A stretch of 64,000 bases of DNA from CAYFUF01 sp964394795 (GTDB lineage Bacteria; Bacillota; Clostridia; Tissierellales; Peptoniphilaceae): assembly GCA_964394795.1 (NCBI GenBank), contig CAYMYX010000003.1, positions 1 through 64,000 on the forward strand, given 5' to 3'. Positions 17,296 to 26,278 of the stretch are shown in pieces; positions within the stretch are counted from its first letter, which is position 1, and each line of letters starts with the position of its first letter. The notes beneath the pieces were generated by a model, which ran no database searches, was not told where the DNA came from, and was given only the letters and a program-made list of their open reading frames with translations. The translations under genes were made by a program, and so were the position numbers.

Positions 17296-18153
17296 ATGAC
17301 GGATCTAAACAGAAGCAACTGGACAAAGCCAGCCTTAGTTGCGGATTCCTGCGCCGATCTAAACGAGGACTTGGAAGCAAGAATCGATGTGGCGAAGGCA
17401 CCTTTTCCTATCAGCCTGAACGATGTGAATTACCAGGATGATGGAACGATGGATATTCAACATTTTATCGCCGAGATTGCCAAGTCACCTGAGATTCCAA
17501 AGACGGCTGGACCAGCGCCCTCTCTATTCATCGAGGGGATTGGCGACGCAGTGGACTCTTTTATTGTTACCATTTCAGGAAAGCTGTCCGGAACCTACTC
17601 CAATGCGAAGTTAGCAGCGGAAGAAATCATGCAGGAAGCGGGACGGAGAGTTCATGTATTTGATTCCAGATCAGCCTCCGGAGGTGAAACGGCAGTGCTC
17701 ATGAAGCTGAAAGAATGGATTGATGAAAAGATAGACTTTGACGAAATCATTAGAAAAGGCGAAGAGTTCATTAACGAGATGAGAACTTACTTCGTTTTGG
17801 AGGATCTTGGTACCCTTGTTAAATCCGGTCGTATTCCAAAATTAGCTGGTGGCCTTGCTTCACGTCTATCCATCGTCCCAATTTGTTCCAGTGATGAAGG
17901 AAACATCAAGGTTAATGAGGTCCGCCGAGGTATCGATAAGGCGTTAAAAAGATTATCGGACATCGTGGTTCAAGATGAAGTAGAATTTGCTGACCGCATT
18001 CTCTACATCACCCACGTCAATAACGAGCCCAGGGCTGAAAAGTTGAAGAAGATGATAGCCGACAGGGTAAACTTTAAGGAAATCCAGATTCTTTCCAGCG
18101 GTGGTTTAAGTGCGACCTATGCCAACGACGGAGGAATTATCATCGCCTACTAG
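17296..18153 (+). CDS. DegV family fatty-acid-binding protein
   Basis: DegV/FakB-type proteins bind a fatty acid and in many Firmicutes present it to the FakA kinase. This 285-residue protein has the N-terminal VADSCADLNED motif, the SGKLSGTYSNA ligand-site motif, VFDSRSASGGE, and a GRIPKLAGG block. It begins at the base after the cca stop and so is probably translated from the same message. No fakA gene is in the window. Confidence 0.9.
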   Translation: MTDLNRSNWTKPALVADSCADLNEDLEARIDVAKAPFPISLNDVNYQDDGTMDIQHFIAEIAKSPEIPKTAGPAPSLFIEGIGDAVDSFIVTISGKLSGTYSNAKLAAEEIMQEAGRRVHVFDSRSASGGETAVLMKLKEWIDEKIDFDEIIRKGEEFINEMRTYFVLEDLGTLVKSGRIPKLAGGLASRLSIVPICSSDEGNIKVNEVRRGIDKALKRLSDIVVQDEVEFADRILYITHVNNEPRAEKLKKMIADRVNFKEIQILSSGGLSATYANDGGIIIAY

Positions 18154-18190
18154 ACGGTGAAAAAATAAATAAAGAGGATTCAACAAGAGA

Positions 18191-18268
18191 GGACCTTATA
18201 GGGTGGATTTGGAAGAAGGAGCAGAAAAAGGCTCATTCTTCCCATCTTTGCCTGTGTATATAAGGTCC
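18191..18268. repeat. 78-nt nested inverted repeat before tig
   Basis: Outer arms GGACCTTATA (18191-18200) and TATAAGGTCC (18259-18268) are perfect 10-mers. Inside them a second hairpin pairs GGAAGAA and GAGC with GCTC and TTCTTCC (18211-18242). No T-tract follows either stem. It lies directly before the tig -10 box. It may be an RNA structure ending the degV message, an operator, or a small mobile repeat. Confidence 0.6.
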
Positions 18269-18273
18269 ATCTG

Positions 18274-18282
18274 TGTTATAAT
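18274..18282 (+). promoter_or_regulatory. Extended -10 promoter of tig
   Basis: TGTTATAAT is a perfect extended -10 element 42 bp before the tig ATG; no good -35 is seen at the usual distance, as is common for TGn promoters. Confidence 0.6.
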
Positions 18283-18323
18283 GATAGAATGTTTATTTAA
18301 CTTGTAAAGGAGATTAGCTAGAA

Positions 18324-19703
18324 ATGACGACAGAATTGCTTTCCCATGAAAATGACAAAGCGACCTATACGACCCAAGTAGATTGGAAAACTTTTGAAGA
18401 GGCAGTAGAGGACGTGTACCGCAGAAATAAGAATCGCTTCCAGATTCCCGGTTTCCGTAAGGGTCACGCGCCTAGAAAAATTATAGAGATCAATTATGGT
18501 GAAGGAATCTTCTATGAAGATGCTTTGAACCAAGTTCTACCTGCCGCTATCGAAGAGGCGATGAATGAACTCGAATTGGAGCCTATTGGCCAACCTGATG
18601 TTGACGTTAAGGACTTCGAAAAGGGCGACCCAATCACGTTTGAAATCACAACGGAAACAATGCCTCATCCAGAGCTTGGTGACTATAAGACGATTGAAGT
18701 TGAAGAGCGTAAGATTACGGTGGAAGACGAGCAAGTCGACAGCGTTATTGAAGGCGAAAGAACGAAGAATGCAGTTTTAGTGCAAGTGGATGACCGCCCC
18801 GCCCAAGAAGGAGACGAGGTAACACTTGACTACTCCGGTTCCGTCGGTGGTGAAGTGTTCGAAGGCGGCACTGCTGAAGACCAAAAGCTTGAGCTTGGTT
18901 CTAACTCCTTTATTCCTGGTTTTGAAGACCAAGTTATTGGACATTCCGTCGGTGAAGAGTTTGATATCGACGTGACCTTCCCTGAAGATTACGGTGCAGA
19001 AGAATTAGCCGGTAAAGAAGCGGTATTCCACATTATGTTAAAGGAAATCGCTGTAAAGGAAGTTCCTGAGCTGAATGATGACTTTGCTCAAGACGTTTCT
19101 GAATTTGATACATTAGATGAATACAGAGACTCTGTCCGAAAGGATCTTGAAGAAAAGCAAGCTCAAACGAACCGCGCTGACCAAGAGAACCAAGCGATTC
19201 AAAAGTTAATCGAGATTTCTGATGTTCACGTGCCTGAAGTGATGATTGAGGAGCAAGTGGATAGTGAAATTAGAGATATGGCCCAACAAATCCAACAATT
19301 GGGTATTGGTATGGAGCAGTATCTTGAGTACACTGGATCCAGCATGGAACAGCTCAGAGAGCAGTACCGCGGTCTAGCAGAGACTCGCGTAGCAGGAGAT
19401 CTCGTTCTGACCAGTTTAATTGAAGAACAAGATATCCAAGCTAGCGAAGAAGAGTTGGACGCTGAACTTGACCGCCTAGGCGAATTATATGGTGCTCAAG
19501 ACACTGAAGACTTCAAAAAGCGCGTTAAAGAAGTCGGTAATGATGTCTTGATTGCAGAAGATTTAAAGAAGAAGAAAGCGATCGACTTCCTGATGGAACA
19601 GGTCACTTTCGTCGAAGCAAAGGAAGAGCCAGTCGAGGATGAAGGATCCGCCGATGAGCAAGTAGAAGAAACGGAAACTGACGAGAGTGAAGCTAATGAA
19701 TAA
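18324..19703 (+). CDS. tig: Trigger factor
   Basis: Ribosome-bound chaperone and peptidyl-prolyl isomerase. The 459-residue protein has the ribosome-docking signature FRKGHAPRKI in the N domain (FRxGxxP loop), an FKBP-like PPIase domain (VTLDYSGSVGGEVFEGG through FPEDYGAEELAGK), and a helical C-terminal chaperone domain with an acidic tail. It is followed by clpP and clpX, the classic tig-clpP-clpX order, but a hairpin separates it from clpP. Confidence 0.96.
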   Translation: MTTELLSHENDKATYTTQVDWKTFEEAVEDVYRRNKNRFQIPGFRKGHAPRKIIEINYGEGIFYEDALNQVLPAAIEEAMNELELEPIGQPDVDVKDFEKGDPITFEITTETMPHPELGDYKTIEVEERKITVEDEQVDSVIEGERTKNAVLVQVDDRPAQEGDEVTLDYSGSVGGEVFEGGTAEDQKLELGSNSFIPGFEDQVIGHSVGEEFDIDVTFPEDYGAEELAGKEAVFHIMLKEIAVKEVPELNDDFAQDVSEFDTLDEYRDSVRKDLEEKQAQTNRADQENQAIQKLIEISDVHVPEVMIEEQVDSEIRDMAQQIQQLGIGMEQYLEYTGSSMEQLREQYRGLAETRVAGDLVLTSLIEEQDIQASEEELDAELDRLGELYGAQDTEDFKKRVKEVGNDVLIAEDLKKKKAIDFLMEQVTFVEAKEEPVEDEGSADEQVEETETDESEANE

Positions 19704-19715
19704 GTAATCACAAGT

Positions 19716-19747
19716 AACTCAAAAGAGCAATCTTTTGGGTTCTTGTT
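19716..19747 (+). terminator. Hairpin between tig and clpP
   Basis: Arms AACTCAAAAGA and TCTTTTGGGTT (one G-T pair, 4-nt loop) are followed by a broken T run, CTTGTTTGATT. It is a probable weak terminator or attenuator; no separate clpP promoter is obvious in the 63-bp gap. Confidence 0.65.
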
Positions 19748-19766
19748 TGATTGAATGGAGGATACA

Positions 19767-20372
19767 ATGACTTTAATTCCAACCGTTATAGAACAGACCA
19801 ACCGTGGAGAAAGAGCGTATGACATATACTCACGATTGCTAGAAGAAAGAATCATCTTTGTTTCTGGCCCAATCAATACGCAAATGGGTAATTTGATTGT
19901 CGCCCAACTCCTTTACTTGGAGTCCAAGGACCCAAATAAAGATATTCAGTTATACATCAACTCGCCTGGTGGTGAAGTTACCGCAGGTCTCGCAATTTTC
20001 GATACGATGAACTATATCAAGAGCGATGTTTCAACTATCTGTATTGGTATGGCAGCATCCATGGGCGCAGTCCTATTAGCAGCAGGCACCAAGGGAAAGA
20101 GATATGCCCTACCAAACGCTGATGTCATGATTCACCAACCATCGGGTGGGGCTCAGGGTATGGCCTCCGATATTGAAATCACGGCGAAAAAGATTTTGAA
20201 GACCAGAGAACAATTAAATAAGATTCTAGCCGAGGCAACCGGTCAAGACGTCGAAAAAGTCGAAAGAGACACGGACCGTGACACGTGGTTGTCAGCGGAA
20301 GAGGCTAAGGAATATGGCCTAATTGACGACGTTATCGAACTGTCTAAGCAAACCAAGAAGAAAGATAAATAG
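19767..20372 (+). CDS. clpP: ATP-dependent Clp protease proteolytic subunit
   Basis: Self-compartmentalised serine protease, working with ClpX and other Clp ATPases. The product of about 201 residues has the catalytic Ser in GMAASMGAVLL, His in MIHQPSGG, and Asp in TDRDTWLSA. I chose ATG 19767 (MTLIPTVIEQ) because the GGAGGA ribosome site lies between it and an upstream in-frame ATG at 19755. No CtsR box is seen upstream. Confidence 0.97.
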   Translation: MTLIPTVIEQTNRGERAYDIYSRLLEERIIFVSGPINTQMGNLIVAQLLYLESKDPNKDIQLYINSPGGEVTAGLAIFDTMNYIKSDVSTICIGMAASMGAVLLAAGTKGKRYALPNADVMIHQPSGGAQGMASDIEITAKKILKTREQLNKILAEATGQDVEKVERDTDRDTWLSAEEAKEYGLIDDVIELSKQTKKKDK

Positions 20373-20393
20373 GTACTACCGTTAGGAGGAGCT

Positions 20394-21680
20394 ATGGCTA
20401 AATTTGAAGAAGAACAGATTCGTTGTTCTTTTTGTGGTAAATCTTCGGAAGAGGTAGAGCGGATTTTCGCTGGGCCTAGCGCCTACATTTGTAATGAGTG
20501 CGTGTCCCTTTGTGGAGAAATTCTAGAAGAGGATATGTCCTTCGAAGCAGATGAATACAATGAAGAACTACCAACACCTACAGAGATGAAGGCGGTCCTT
20601 GACGAATACGTCATCGAGCAAGAGGAAGCCAAAAAAGCCTTATCTGTAGCTGTTTACAATCACTATAAAAGAATATACCGGCAAGTAGAGACGGAAGTTG
20701 AGATTCAAAAGTCCAACATCTGTATTATCGGACCTACCGGTTCAGGGAAGACCTTGCTTGCCCAAACATTGGCAAGGACGCTGAACGTTCCTTTTGCCAT
20801 CGCAGACGCAACGACACTCACCGAAGCGGGATACGTGGGTGAGGACGTGGAGAATGTCATACTCAAGCTATTGCAGGCAGCTGACTACGATGTTGACCGC
20901 GCTGAGCGGGGAATTATCTATATCGATGAAATCGATAAGATTTCTAGAAAGTCAGAGAACGCTTCTATAACACGAGACGTCAGCGGTGAAGGCGTTCAAC
21001 AAGCCCTCCTTAAATTGATTGAGGGAACTGTTGCTAACGTACCACCACAAGGGGGAAGGAAGCATCCACAACAGGAGTACATTCAAGTGGACACGTCCAA
21101 TATCCTCTTTATCGTAGGTGGTGCCTTTGCAGGTGTTGACAATGTCATCAAAAAGAGAACAAACAAGAATCCTATTGGTTTCGGCTCGGAAGTGAAAGAA
21201 TTTAATGATGAAAACTTGACCGAAACACTGGCTGCGATTCTTCCTGAAGACCTCATGAAGTTTGGTCTAATTCCCGAGCTCGTCGGTCGAATCCCAGTTA
21301 TTGTAACCTTACAGGAACTGAGCGTAGAGAGTTTAGAGCGCATTTTGACCGAGCCGAAGAATGCCTTAATTAAGCAATATAAGGAGCTCTTCCGCTTGGA
21401 TGACGTCGAGTTGACCTTCTCGGATGAAGCTTTGAAGGCAATTGCGGAAAAGAGCTTTGAACGAAAAACAGGTGCCAGAGGTCTTCGAGCGATTTTGGAA
21501 AAGGTACTGATGGAACCTATGTTCCATGTGCCTGATGATGAGACGATCAAGTCGGTAGGCATCACCAAGGACGTTATCGAAAAGGATAGCAAGCCTGTTA
21601 TGAAGCACTTTACCGATATTGAACTTAATGAGGGTAAAAAGAAGGTAGAGCAAGCTGAAAAGAAGGTTGCTGGAAAATAA
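20394..21680 (+). CDS. clpX: ATP-dependent Clp protease ATP-binding subunit ClpX
   Basis: AAA+ unfoldase that feeds substrates to ClpP. The 428-residue protein has the N-terminal C4 zinc domain (CSFCGKS and CNECVSLC), Walker A GPTGSGKT, Walker B IIYIDEIDKI, the pore-loop region GYVGEDVE, the second loop GGRKHPQQE, the IGF loop for ClpP docking (NPIGFGSEV), and sensor-2 GARGLR. It lies 21 bp after clpP, in the same operon. Confidence 0.97.
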   Translation: MAKFEEEQIRCSFCGKSSEEVERIFAGPSAYICNECVSLCGEILEEDMSFEADEYNEELPTPTEMKAVLDEYVIEQEEAKKALSVAVYNHYKRIYRQVETEVEIQKSNICIIGPTGSGKTLLAQTLARTLNVPFAIADATTLTEAGYVGEDVENVILKLLQAADYDVDRAERGIIYIDEIDKISRKSENASITRDVSGEGVQQALLKLIEGTVANVPPQGGRKHPQQEYIQVDTSNILFIVGGAFAGVDNVIKKRTNKNPIGFGSEVKEFNDENLTETLAAILPEDLMKFGLIPELVGRIPVIVTLQELSVESLERILTEPKNALIKQYKELFRLDDVELTFSDEALKAIAEKSFERKTGARGLRAILEKVLMEPMFHVPDDETIKSVGITKDVIEKDSKPVMKHFTDIELNEGKKKVEQAEKKVAGK

Positions 21681-21697
21681 GAGGCATCATAGCAATG

Positions 21698-21725
21698 AAC
21701 AGCCGGTTTGGTCCGGCTGTTTTTT
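21698..21725 (+). terminator. clpX terminator
   Basis: Arms AACAGCCGG and CCGGCTGTT with a 6-nt loop, followed by TTTT. The lon start is only 16 bp further on, so lon is probably reached by read-through or by a promoter not recognised here. Confidence 0.85.
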
Positions 21726-21740
21726 ACACAGGAGGTAGCA

Positions 21741-24185
21741 ATGATCCCAGTATATTATGAAGAAAGAAAAACGGTTAGGCCGATTTTATTCGTCCGCCAA
21801 CTTATGGTTTTTCCGGGGCAAGTTGCTCACTTTGATTTAGAGGATGATGAGTCCGCGCAAGTGGTGGAATGGGCGACAAAAGAGAATCGGGAAATTCTGG
21901 TTCTTGCTTTAAAAGATCCGTCGATAGAAAATCCTGAATTTGATGATTATTACGATTGCGGTACGGTCATCAGCGTTCGCCAATCCTTTAATTTATCACC
22001 AAATAACAATAAAATCTTAGCTGAAGGCCTAGGCCGAGCTAAGCTAAGCAAGCTGATTCGCGAAGAACCTTACACGGAAGCAGAGGTTCTTGACTATGTC
22101 TATTATCTCGATCGGGTAAAGAAGACCAGTCGGTTGACCATGCTGATGAGGATCACCTCAGAAGCTGCTGTTGACTACTTGAAGAACCATGCGCAAATTC
22201 CTGAAATCTTCCTTTTGCCCTTCTATGAGTTGAATGACCCCGGCCGCTTGGCGGATGAAATTGCCTCTCATTTGGATTTGCGGGTCGACGAGGCTCAGGA
22301 AATCATCACCGAGCTTTCGGTAGAAGAACGCTTGGAGATGGTGAAGGCAAACATTGAATACATGACCTCGCTGATGGATCTTCAAAAGGAACTTACCGAG
22401 CGCACCATGGAAAGGTTCAACAATTCCCAGAAGGAATACATGCTCCGGGAGCAGATGAATATCATTCGCGAGGAGCTGGGGGACGATTCGATGGACCCCT
22501 CTTCCATGGAGGAGGAGTATTTTCAGAAGATTAGTGACCTAACCATGCCTGATGACGACAAGGAAACGGTCCTCAAGGAAGTGGAGCGAATGGGCTACAT
22601 GTCGCCCATGTCCCCAGAGGTCAATGTTACCAGGTCCTACCTGGATATCTTGATTGATTTGCCTTGGGGTAAGTACTCCAAAGATACCATTGACCTGAAC
22701 CGGAGTCGGCAGATTTTGGATAAGGAGCATTATGGCCTGAAGGACGTCAAGGAGAGAATTCTTGAGTTCATTGCTGTCCGTCAGCTCCGTCATGACTCCA
22801 AGGGATCTATCCTCTGTTTAGTGGGGCCTCCGGGTGTCGGTAAAACATCGATAGCTCGGTCCATCGCCGAATCCCTGAACCGAGAATTCACCTCCATGCG
22901 TTTAGGCGGTGTCACCGATGAGTCGGAAATAAGAGGGCACCGAAGGACCTATGTCGGATCTATTCCCGGTCGTATCATCAGTCAGATGACGAAGACAAAG
23001 ACGATGAACCCTGTCTTTCTCTTTGATGAAATCGATAAAATCGGCAGTGACTTTAGGGGAGACCCAGCCAGTGCCCTTTTGGAAGTGCTGGATCCCGAGC
23101 AAAACCATGAGTTCCAAGACCGGTATTTGGAGATTCCCTTCGACCTGTCTCAAGTCATGTTCATCACGACAGCCAATACGACGGATACGATTCCCGGTCC
23201 CCTCAAGGATCGTTTGGAAATCATCCGAATTCCGGGTTACACGGAAAGCGAAAAGTTTAATATTGCCAAGAAGTTCCTCGTTCCGAAGAAGAGGGAAGAG
23301 GCTGGTTTAACGAAAGCTCAGTTTTCCGTCACCGATGGCGCTATTGAAGAGACGATACGCCTCTACACCAGGGAAGCAGGAGTACGTGAGCTGGAGAGGC
23401 AGATTGGCAAGATGGCCCGGAGAACGGCGAAGAAGGTGGTTGAAGGCGAAGAATCCCTTCGCATCAAGAAGACGGATGTATCCGACTATCTGGGGCTTCC
23501 TAGGTACGAGGACGATGTAATCGGCGACCACCCGGAAATCGGTGTGGTGAACGGTTTGGCTTGGACGGAAGTCGGTGGAGAAATTCTTCATATCGAAGCC
23601 AATACCATGCCGGGTCACGGTGGCGTTCAAATGACCGGGTCTCTAGGCAATGTGATGAAGGAGTCGGCGGTAACGGCTATTTCCTACCTTCGGTCTAACG
23701 CAGATCGTTTTGGTATTCCAGGCAATTTCTATGCGTCTCAAGATGTTCACATTCATATGCCTGAAGGTGCGGTCCCTAAGGATGGCCCATCGGCAGGAGT
23801 TTCCATTGTCACCGGGCTCGTGTCCGTGTTGACGAATCGCCCTGTTCGCAATGATATCGCCATGACGGGGGAAATAACTCTGACTGGCCGCGTTCTGGCT
23901 ATCGGCGGGGTGAAGGAAAAGATTCTGGCAGCCAAGCGCTACAATATACAAACGGTTTTGATTCCCCAGGAGAATATGAAGGACTTGAAGGAAATTGAAG
24001 AGACCCTGATTGAAGACATGCGGTTTGTTCCGTTGAAAACCATCGATGATGTGTTAAAGGTTGCTTTGTTGGAGCCTATTGAACTGAAACCTAGCATTGT
24101 CTTCGAATCCCAGAAAGCAAGCTCGGCCATCGGTTTCCAAATCGACAGCAGAGAACTAGGGGACTACAAGTATGAAAATAACTAA
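21741..24185 (+). CDS. lon: ATP-dependent protease Lon
   Basis: Homo-oligomeric AAA+ serine protease. The 814-residue protein has the N-terminal LON substrate domain (PILFVRQLMVFPGQ), a coiled-coil middle, Walker A GPPGVGKTSIA, Walker B VFLFDEIDKI, and a C-terminal protease domain with the Ser-Lys dyad (PKDGPSAGVS and GGVKEKILAAKR). ATG 21741 with AGGAGG is preferred over an upstream in-frame start that would lie inside the clpX terminator. It overlaps engB by 14 nt. Confidence 0.96.
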   Translation: MIPVYYEERKTVRPILFVRQLMVFPGQVAHFDLEDDESAQVVEWATKENREILVLALKDPSIENPEFDDYYDCGTVISVRQSFNLSPNNNKILAEGLGRAKLSKLIREEPYTEAEVLDYVYYLDRVKKTSRLTMLMRITSEAAVDYLKNHAQIPEIFLLPFYELNDPGRLADEIASHLDLRVDEAQEIITELSVEERLEMVKANIEYMTSLMDLQKELTERTMERFNNSQKEYMLREQMNIIREELGDDSMDPSSMEEEYFQKISDLTMPDDDKETVLKEVERMGYMSPMSPEVNVTRSYLDILIDLPWGKYSKDTIDLNRSRQILDKEHYGLKDVKERILEFIAVRQLRHDSKGSILCLVGPPGVGKTSIARSIAESLNREFTSMRLGGVTDESEIRGHRRTYVGSIPGRIISQMTKTKTMNPVFLFDEIDKIGSDFRGDPASALLEVLDPEQNHEFQDRYLEIPFDLSQVMFITTANTTDTIPGPLKDRLEIIRIPGYTESEKFNIAKKFLVPKKREEAGLTKAQFSVTDGAIEETIRLYTREAGVRELERQIGKMARRTAKKVVEGEESLRIKKTDVSDYLGLPRYEDDVIGDHPEIGVVNGLAWTEVGGEILHIEANTMPGHGGVQMTGSLGNVMKESAVTAISYLRSNADRFGIPGNFYASQDVHIHMPEGAVPKDGPSAGVSIVTGLVSVLTNRPVRNDIAMTGEITLTGRVLAIGGVKEKILAAKRYNIQTVLIPQENMKDLKEIEETLIEDMRFVPLKTIDDVLKVALLEPIELKPSIVFESQKASSAIGFQIDSRELGDYKYENN

Positions 24186-24756
24186 TCCACAACTCGAAGC
24201 GATGGCCGTTAGCGAGAAGCAGTATCCCTCAGGTCACCTGACGGAAATAGCTCTCGCCGGTCGCTCCAATGTGGGCAAGTCAACGTTTCTAAACAGCTTT
24301 GTCAATCGGAAAAAATTGGCTTATACCTCATCAAGTCCAGGCAAGACAAGGACAGTCAACTTCTACAATATCGACGACCGCTTCCGTTTGGTTGACTTAC
24401 CTGGCTATGGCTATGCCAAAGCCTCCAAGTCCGACCAAGAAAACTGGGCGAAGAGTATTGATGAATACCTTTCTGTGCGTGATAACCTCAAGGAGGTCAT
24501 CCTGCTCTGCGACCTGCGTCACAAACCGACAGCCCAGGATAAGCAGATGTACGAATGGATATTAGCTTCCGGCTTTACAGGATATGTCATCGGAACGAAA
24601 GCCGATAAGATTGCCAAGACAAAGGTTGCTCAACACGAGAAGGAAATTATGACAACCTTAGGGTTAAAAGACAGAGCTTTAATCTATCCCTATTCGGCAA
24701 GCAACCGGACGGGGCTAAAAGATATTCATTCTTTGATTGAAAAGATAGTAAAGTAA
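24172..24756 (+). CDS. engB: Ribosome biogenesis GTP-binding protein YsxC/EngB
   Basis: Essential GTPase for 50S ribosome assembly. The 194-residue protein has the G1 motif AGRSNVGKSTFLN, G3 in VDLPGYGYAK, and G4 in GTKADK, with a PYSASNRTG G5-like motif. It follows and overlaps lon, as it also does in Bacillus, which supports both calls. A terminator follows after about 60 bp. Confidence 0.95.
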   Translation: MKITNPQLEAMAVSEKQYPSGHLTEIALAGRSNVGKSTFLNSFVNRKKLAYTSSSPGKTRTVNFYNIDDRFRLVDLPGYGYAKASKSDQENWAKSIDEYLSVRDNLKEVILLCDLRHKPTAQDKQMYEWILASGFTGYVIGTKADKIAKTKVAQHEKEIMTTLGLKDRALIYPYSASNRTGLKDIHSLIEKIVK

Positions 24757-24817
24757 TCGTTTGCATAATTATTATTCACTTTAAGTTGAAGATTAATTGA
24801 TAAATATTCACTAATAG

Positions 24818-24848
24818 ACCTGGCAGCTCGTAAAGCCAGGTTTTTCTT
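24818..24848 (+). terminator. engB terminator
   Basis: Arms ACCTGGC and GCCAGGT around a 10-nt loop, followed by TTTTTCTTT. The rest of the 257-bp gap before livJ is AT-rich and holds the livJ promoter. Confidence 0.85.
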
Positions 24849-24929
24849 TGTCTTGAAACCAGGGAGAAAAGGACAAAATAGAGCTTTTCGAAGATGGGAA
24901 AATCCATGTTTAAAATATTCTAAAAAGCG

Positions 24930-24957
24930 TTGTATTTATTATTTTAAGTGTTATAAT
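24930..24957 (+). promoter_or_regulatory. livJ promoter
   Basis: TTGTAT, a 16-bp spacer, and an extended -10 TGTTATAAT (TATAAT at 24952-24957) lie 56 bp before the livJ ATG. Confidence 0.65.
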
Positions 24958-25013
24958 AAGAAAATAATTCAAAAGAATTTATGATTATTCTATTGGAGAA
25001 GGAGAAAGTACAT

Positions 25014-26192
25014 ATGAAAAAGAAATTATTATTGGTTTTATTAGCCTTAGCTTTAGTGCTAACTGCATGTGGCGATGGCGACGGCAGTAGCGAAAGCACC
25101 GCAAGCGGTGAGTCCACTGAGAACGGTGGCGGAGACGTTATTAAGCTTGGCGGTATCATTCCCCAAACAGGTCCTGTTTCTAACTATGGCAATTCTACAG
25201 AAAATGGAATTAAGATGGCTATCGCTGAAGTTAACGAAGCCGGTGGTATCAATGGAAAGCAAGTTGAATGGATTTCCTATGATGACAAGGGCGAAGTTAC
25301 CGATGCGGTTACTGCATACAACAAATTGATGGAAGATGGAGTGCAGGCTATTATTGGTGCGGTTACTTCTAAACCAACCTTGGCCGTAGCTGAAGCTGCT
25401 GTTAATGATGGCATTCCCATGGTTACCCCTACAGGAACACAGTTCAATATTACTGAAGGAAAAGATAACATCTTCCGTGTATGCTTTACAGACCCTTATC
25501 AAGGTAACCTATTAGCTATCTTCACTAATGATACGCTACAAGGAAAAACGGCAGCGGTATTAAGAAATAGCTCATCTGACTATTCCATGGGCGTTGCGGA
25601 TGCCTTTGTAGATAAGGCGAATGAGTTGGGGATTGAAATCGTGGCCGATGAGAGCTACGGTGATAACGACAATGATTTCAAGGCACAGTTAACGAATATT
25701 GCAGGCCAGAATCCAGATGTCCTTGTCATTCCAGATTATTATGAGAAGGTAGCTTTAATCGCGCCTCAAGCTAGACAAGTTGGGATCGAAGCGACCTTCC
25801 TTGGCGCTGACGGCTGGGATGGAACGATTGTGGCAATGGATGCAGCGTCTCATGCAGATATAGAGAATTCCTACTTCACCAACCACTTCTCCCTTGAGGA
25901 TGACAGTGAAAAGGTAAGAACCTTTATTGATAAGTACACCGAAGAATTTGGTGAAGATCCAACCGCATTTTCTGCGCTAGGTTATGATGCAGTATATCTT
26001 TACAAGCAAGCGATGGAAGCTGCTGGAACTGAAGAGTTTGATGCTGTAGTGACAGCAATTGATGAAGCAAGCTTCGAAGGTGTCACTGGTTCGTTTACTT
26101 TTAACGAGAACAACAACCCTATCAAGTCAGCTACGATGATTCGTATTGAAGGTGGCGAGTATAAGTTTGACTCCATTGTTAATCCAGATTAA
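25014..26192 (+). CDS. livJ: Branched-chain amino acid-type ABC transporter, substrate-binding lipoprotein
   Basis: Extracellular binding protein of a HAAT-type importer. The 392-residue precursor has a lipoprotein signal with lipobox LTAC (Cys19), a Gly/Ser-rich tether, then a periplasmic-binding type I fold (IKLGGIIPQTGPVSNYGN; MVTPTGTQFN; VLVIPDYYEKVA). I chose ATG 25014 because an upstream in-frame ATG would put charged residues before the signal peptide, and GAAGGAG precedes this one. Leu/Ile/Val is the usual ligand, but other amino acids or small molecules are possible. Confidence 0.9.
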   Translation: MKKKLLLVLLALALVLTACGDGDGSSESTASGESTENGGGDVIKLGGIIPQTGPVSNYGNSTENGIKMAIAEVNEAGGINGKQVEWISYDDKGEVTDAVTAYNKLMEDGVQAIIGAVTSKPTLAVAEAAVNDGIPMVTPTGTQFNITEGKDNIFRVCFTDPYQGNLLAIFTNDTLQGKTAAVLRNSSSDYSMGVADAFVDKANELGIEIVADESYGDNDNDFKAQLTNIAGQNPDVLVIPDYYEKVALIAPQARQVGIEATFLGADGWDGTIVAMDAASHADIENSYFTNHFSLEDDSEKVRTFIDKYTEEFGEDPTAFSALGYDAVYLYKQAMEAAGTEEFDAVVTAIDEASFEGVTGSFTFNENNNPIKSATMIRIEGGEYKFDSIVNPD

Positions 26193-26221
26193 ACTTTTTC
26201 TGGCTTCGTTTTTACAATCCC

Positions 26222-26258
26222 AAGAGCATCTTTTTACTCCAAAAAGGTGCTCTTCATC
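26222..26258 (+). terminator. Intercistronic hairpin between livJ and livH
   Basis: Arms AAGAGCATCTTTTT and AAAAAGGTGCTCTT (one T-G pair, 5-nt loop) sit in the gap. A weak tail (CATCATTTT) suggests partial termination or mRNA protection, which would favour livJ product over the permease genes. Confidence 0.7.
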
Positions 26259-26278
26259 ATTTTAGAGAGGACCAAACC

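Noticed and set aside
19704..19766. CtsR box before clpP
   Set aside because: Many Firmicutes have one, but no GGTCAAA heptad pair is visible in this gap.
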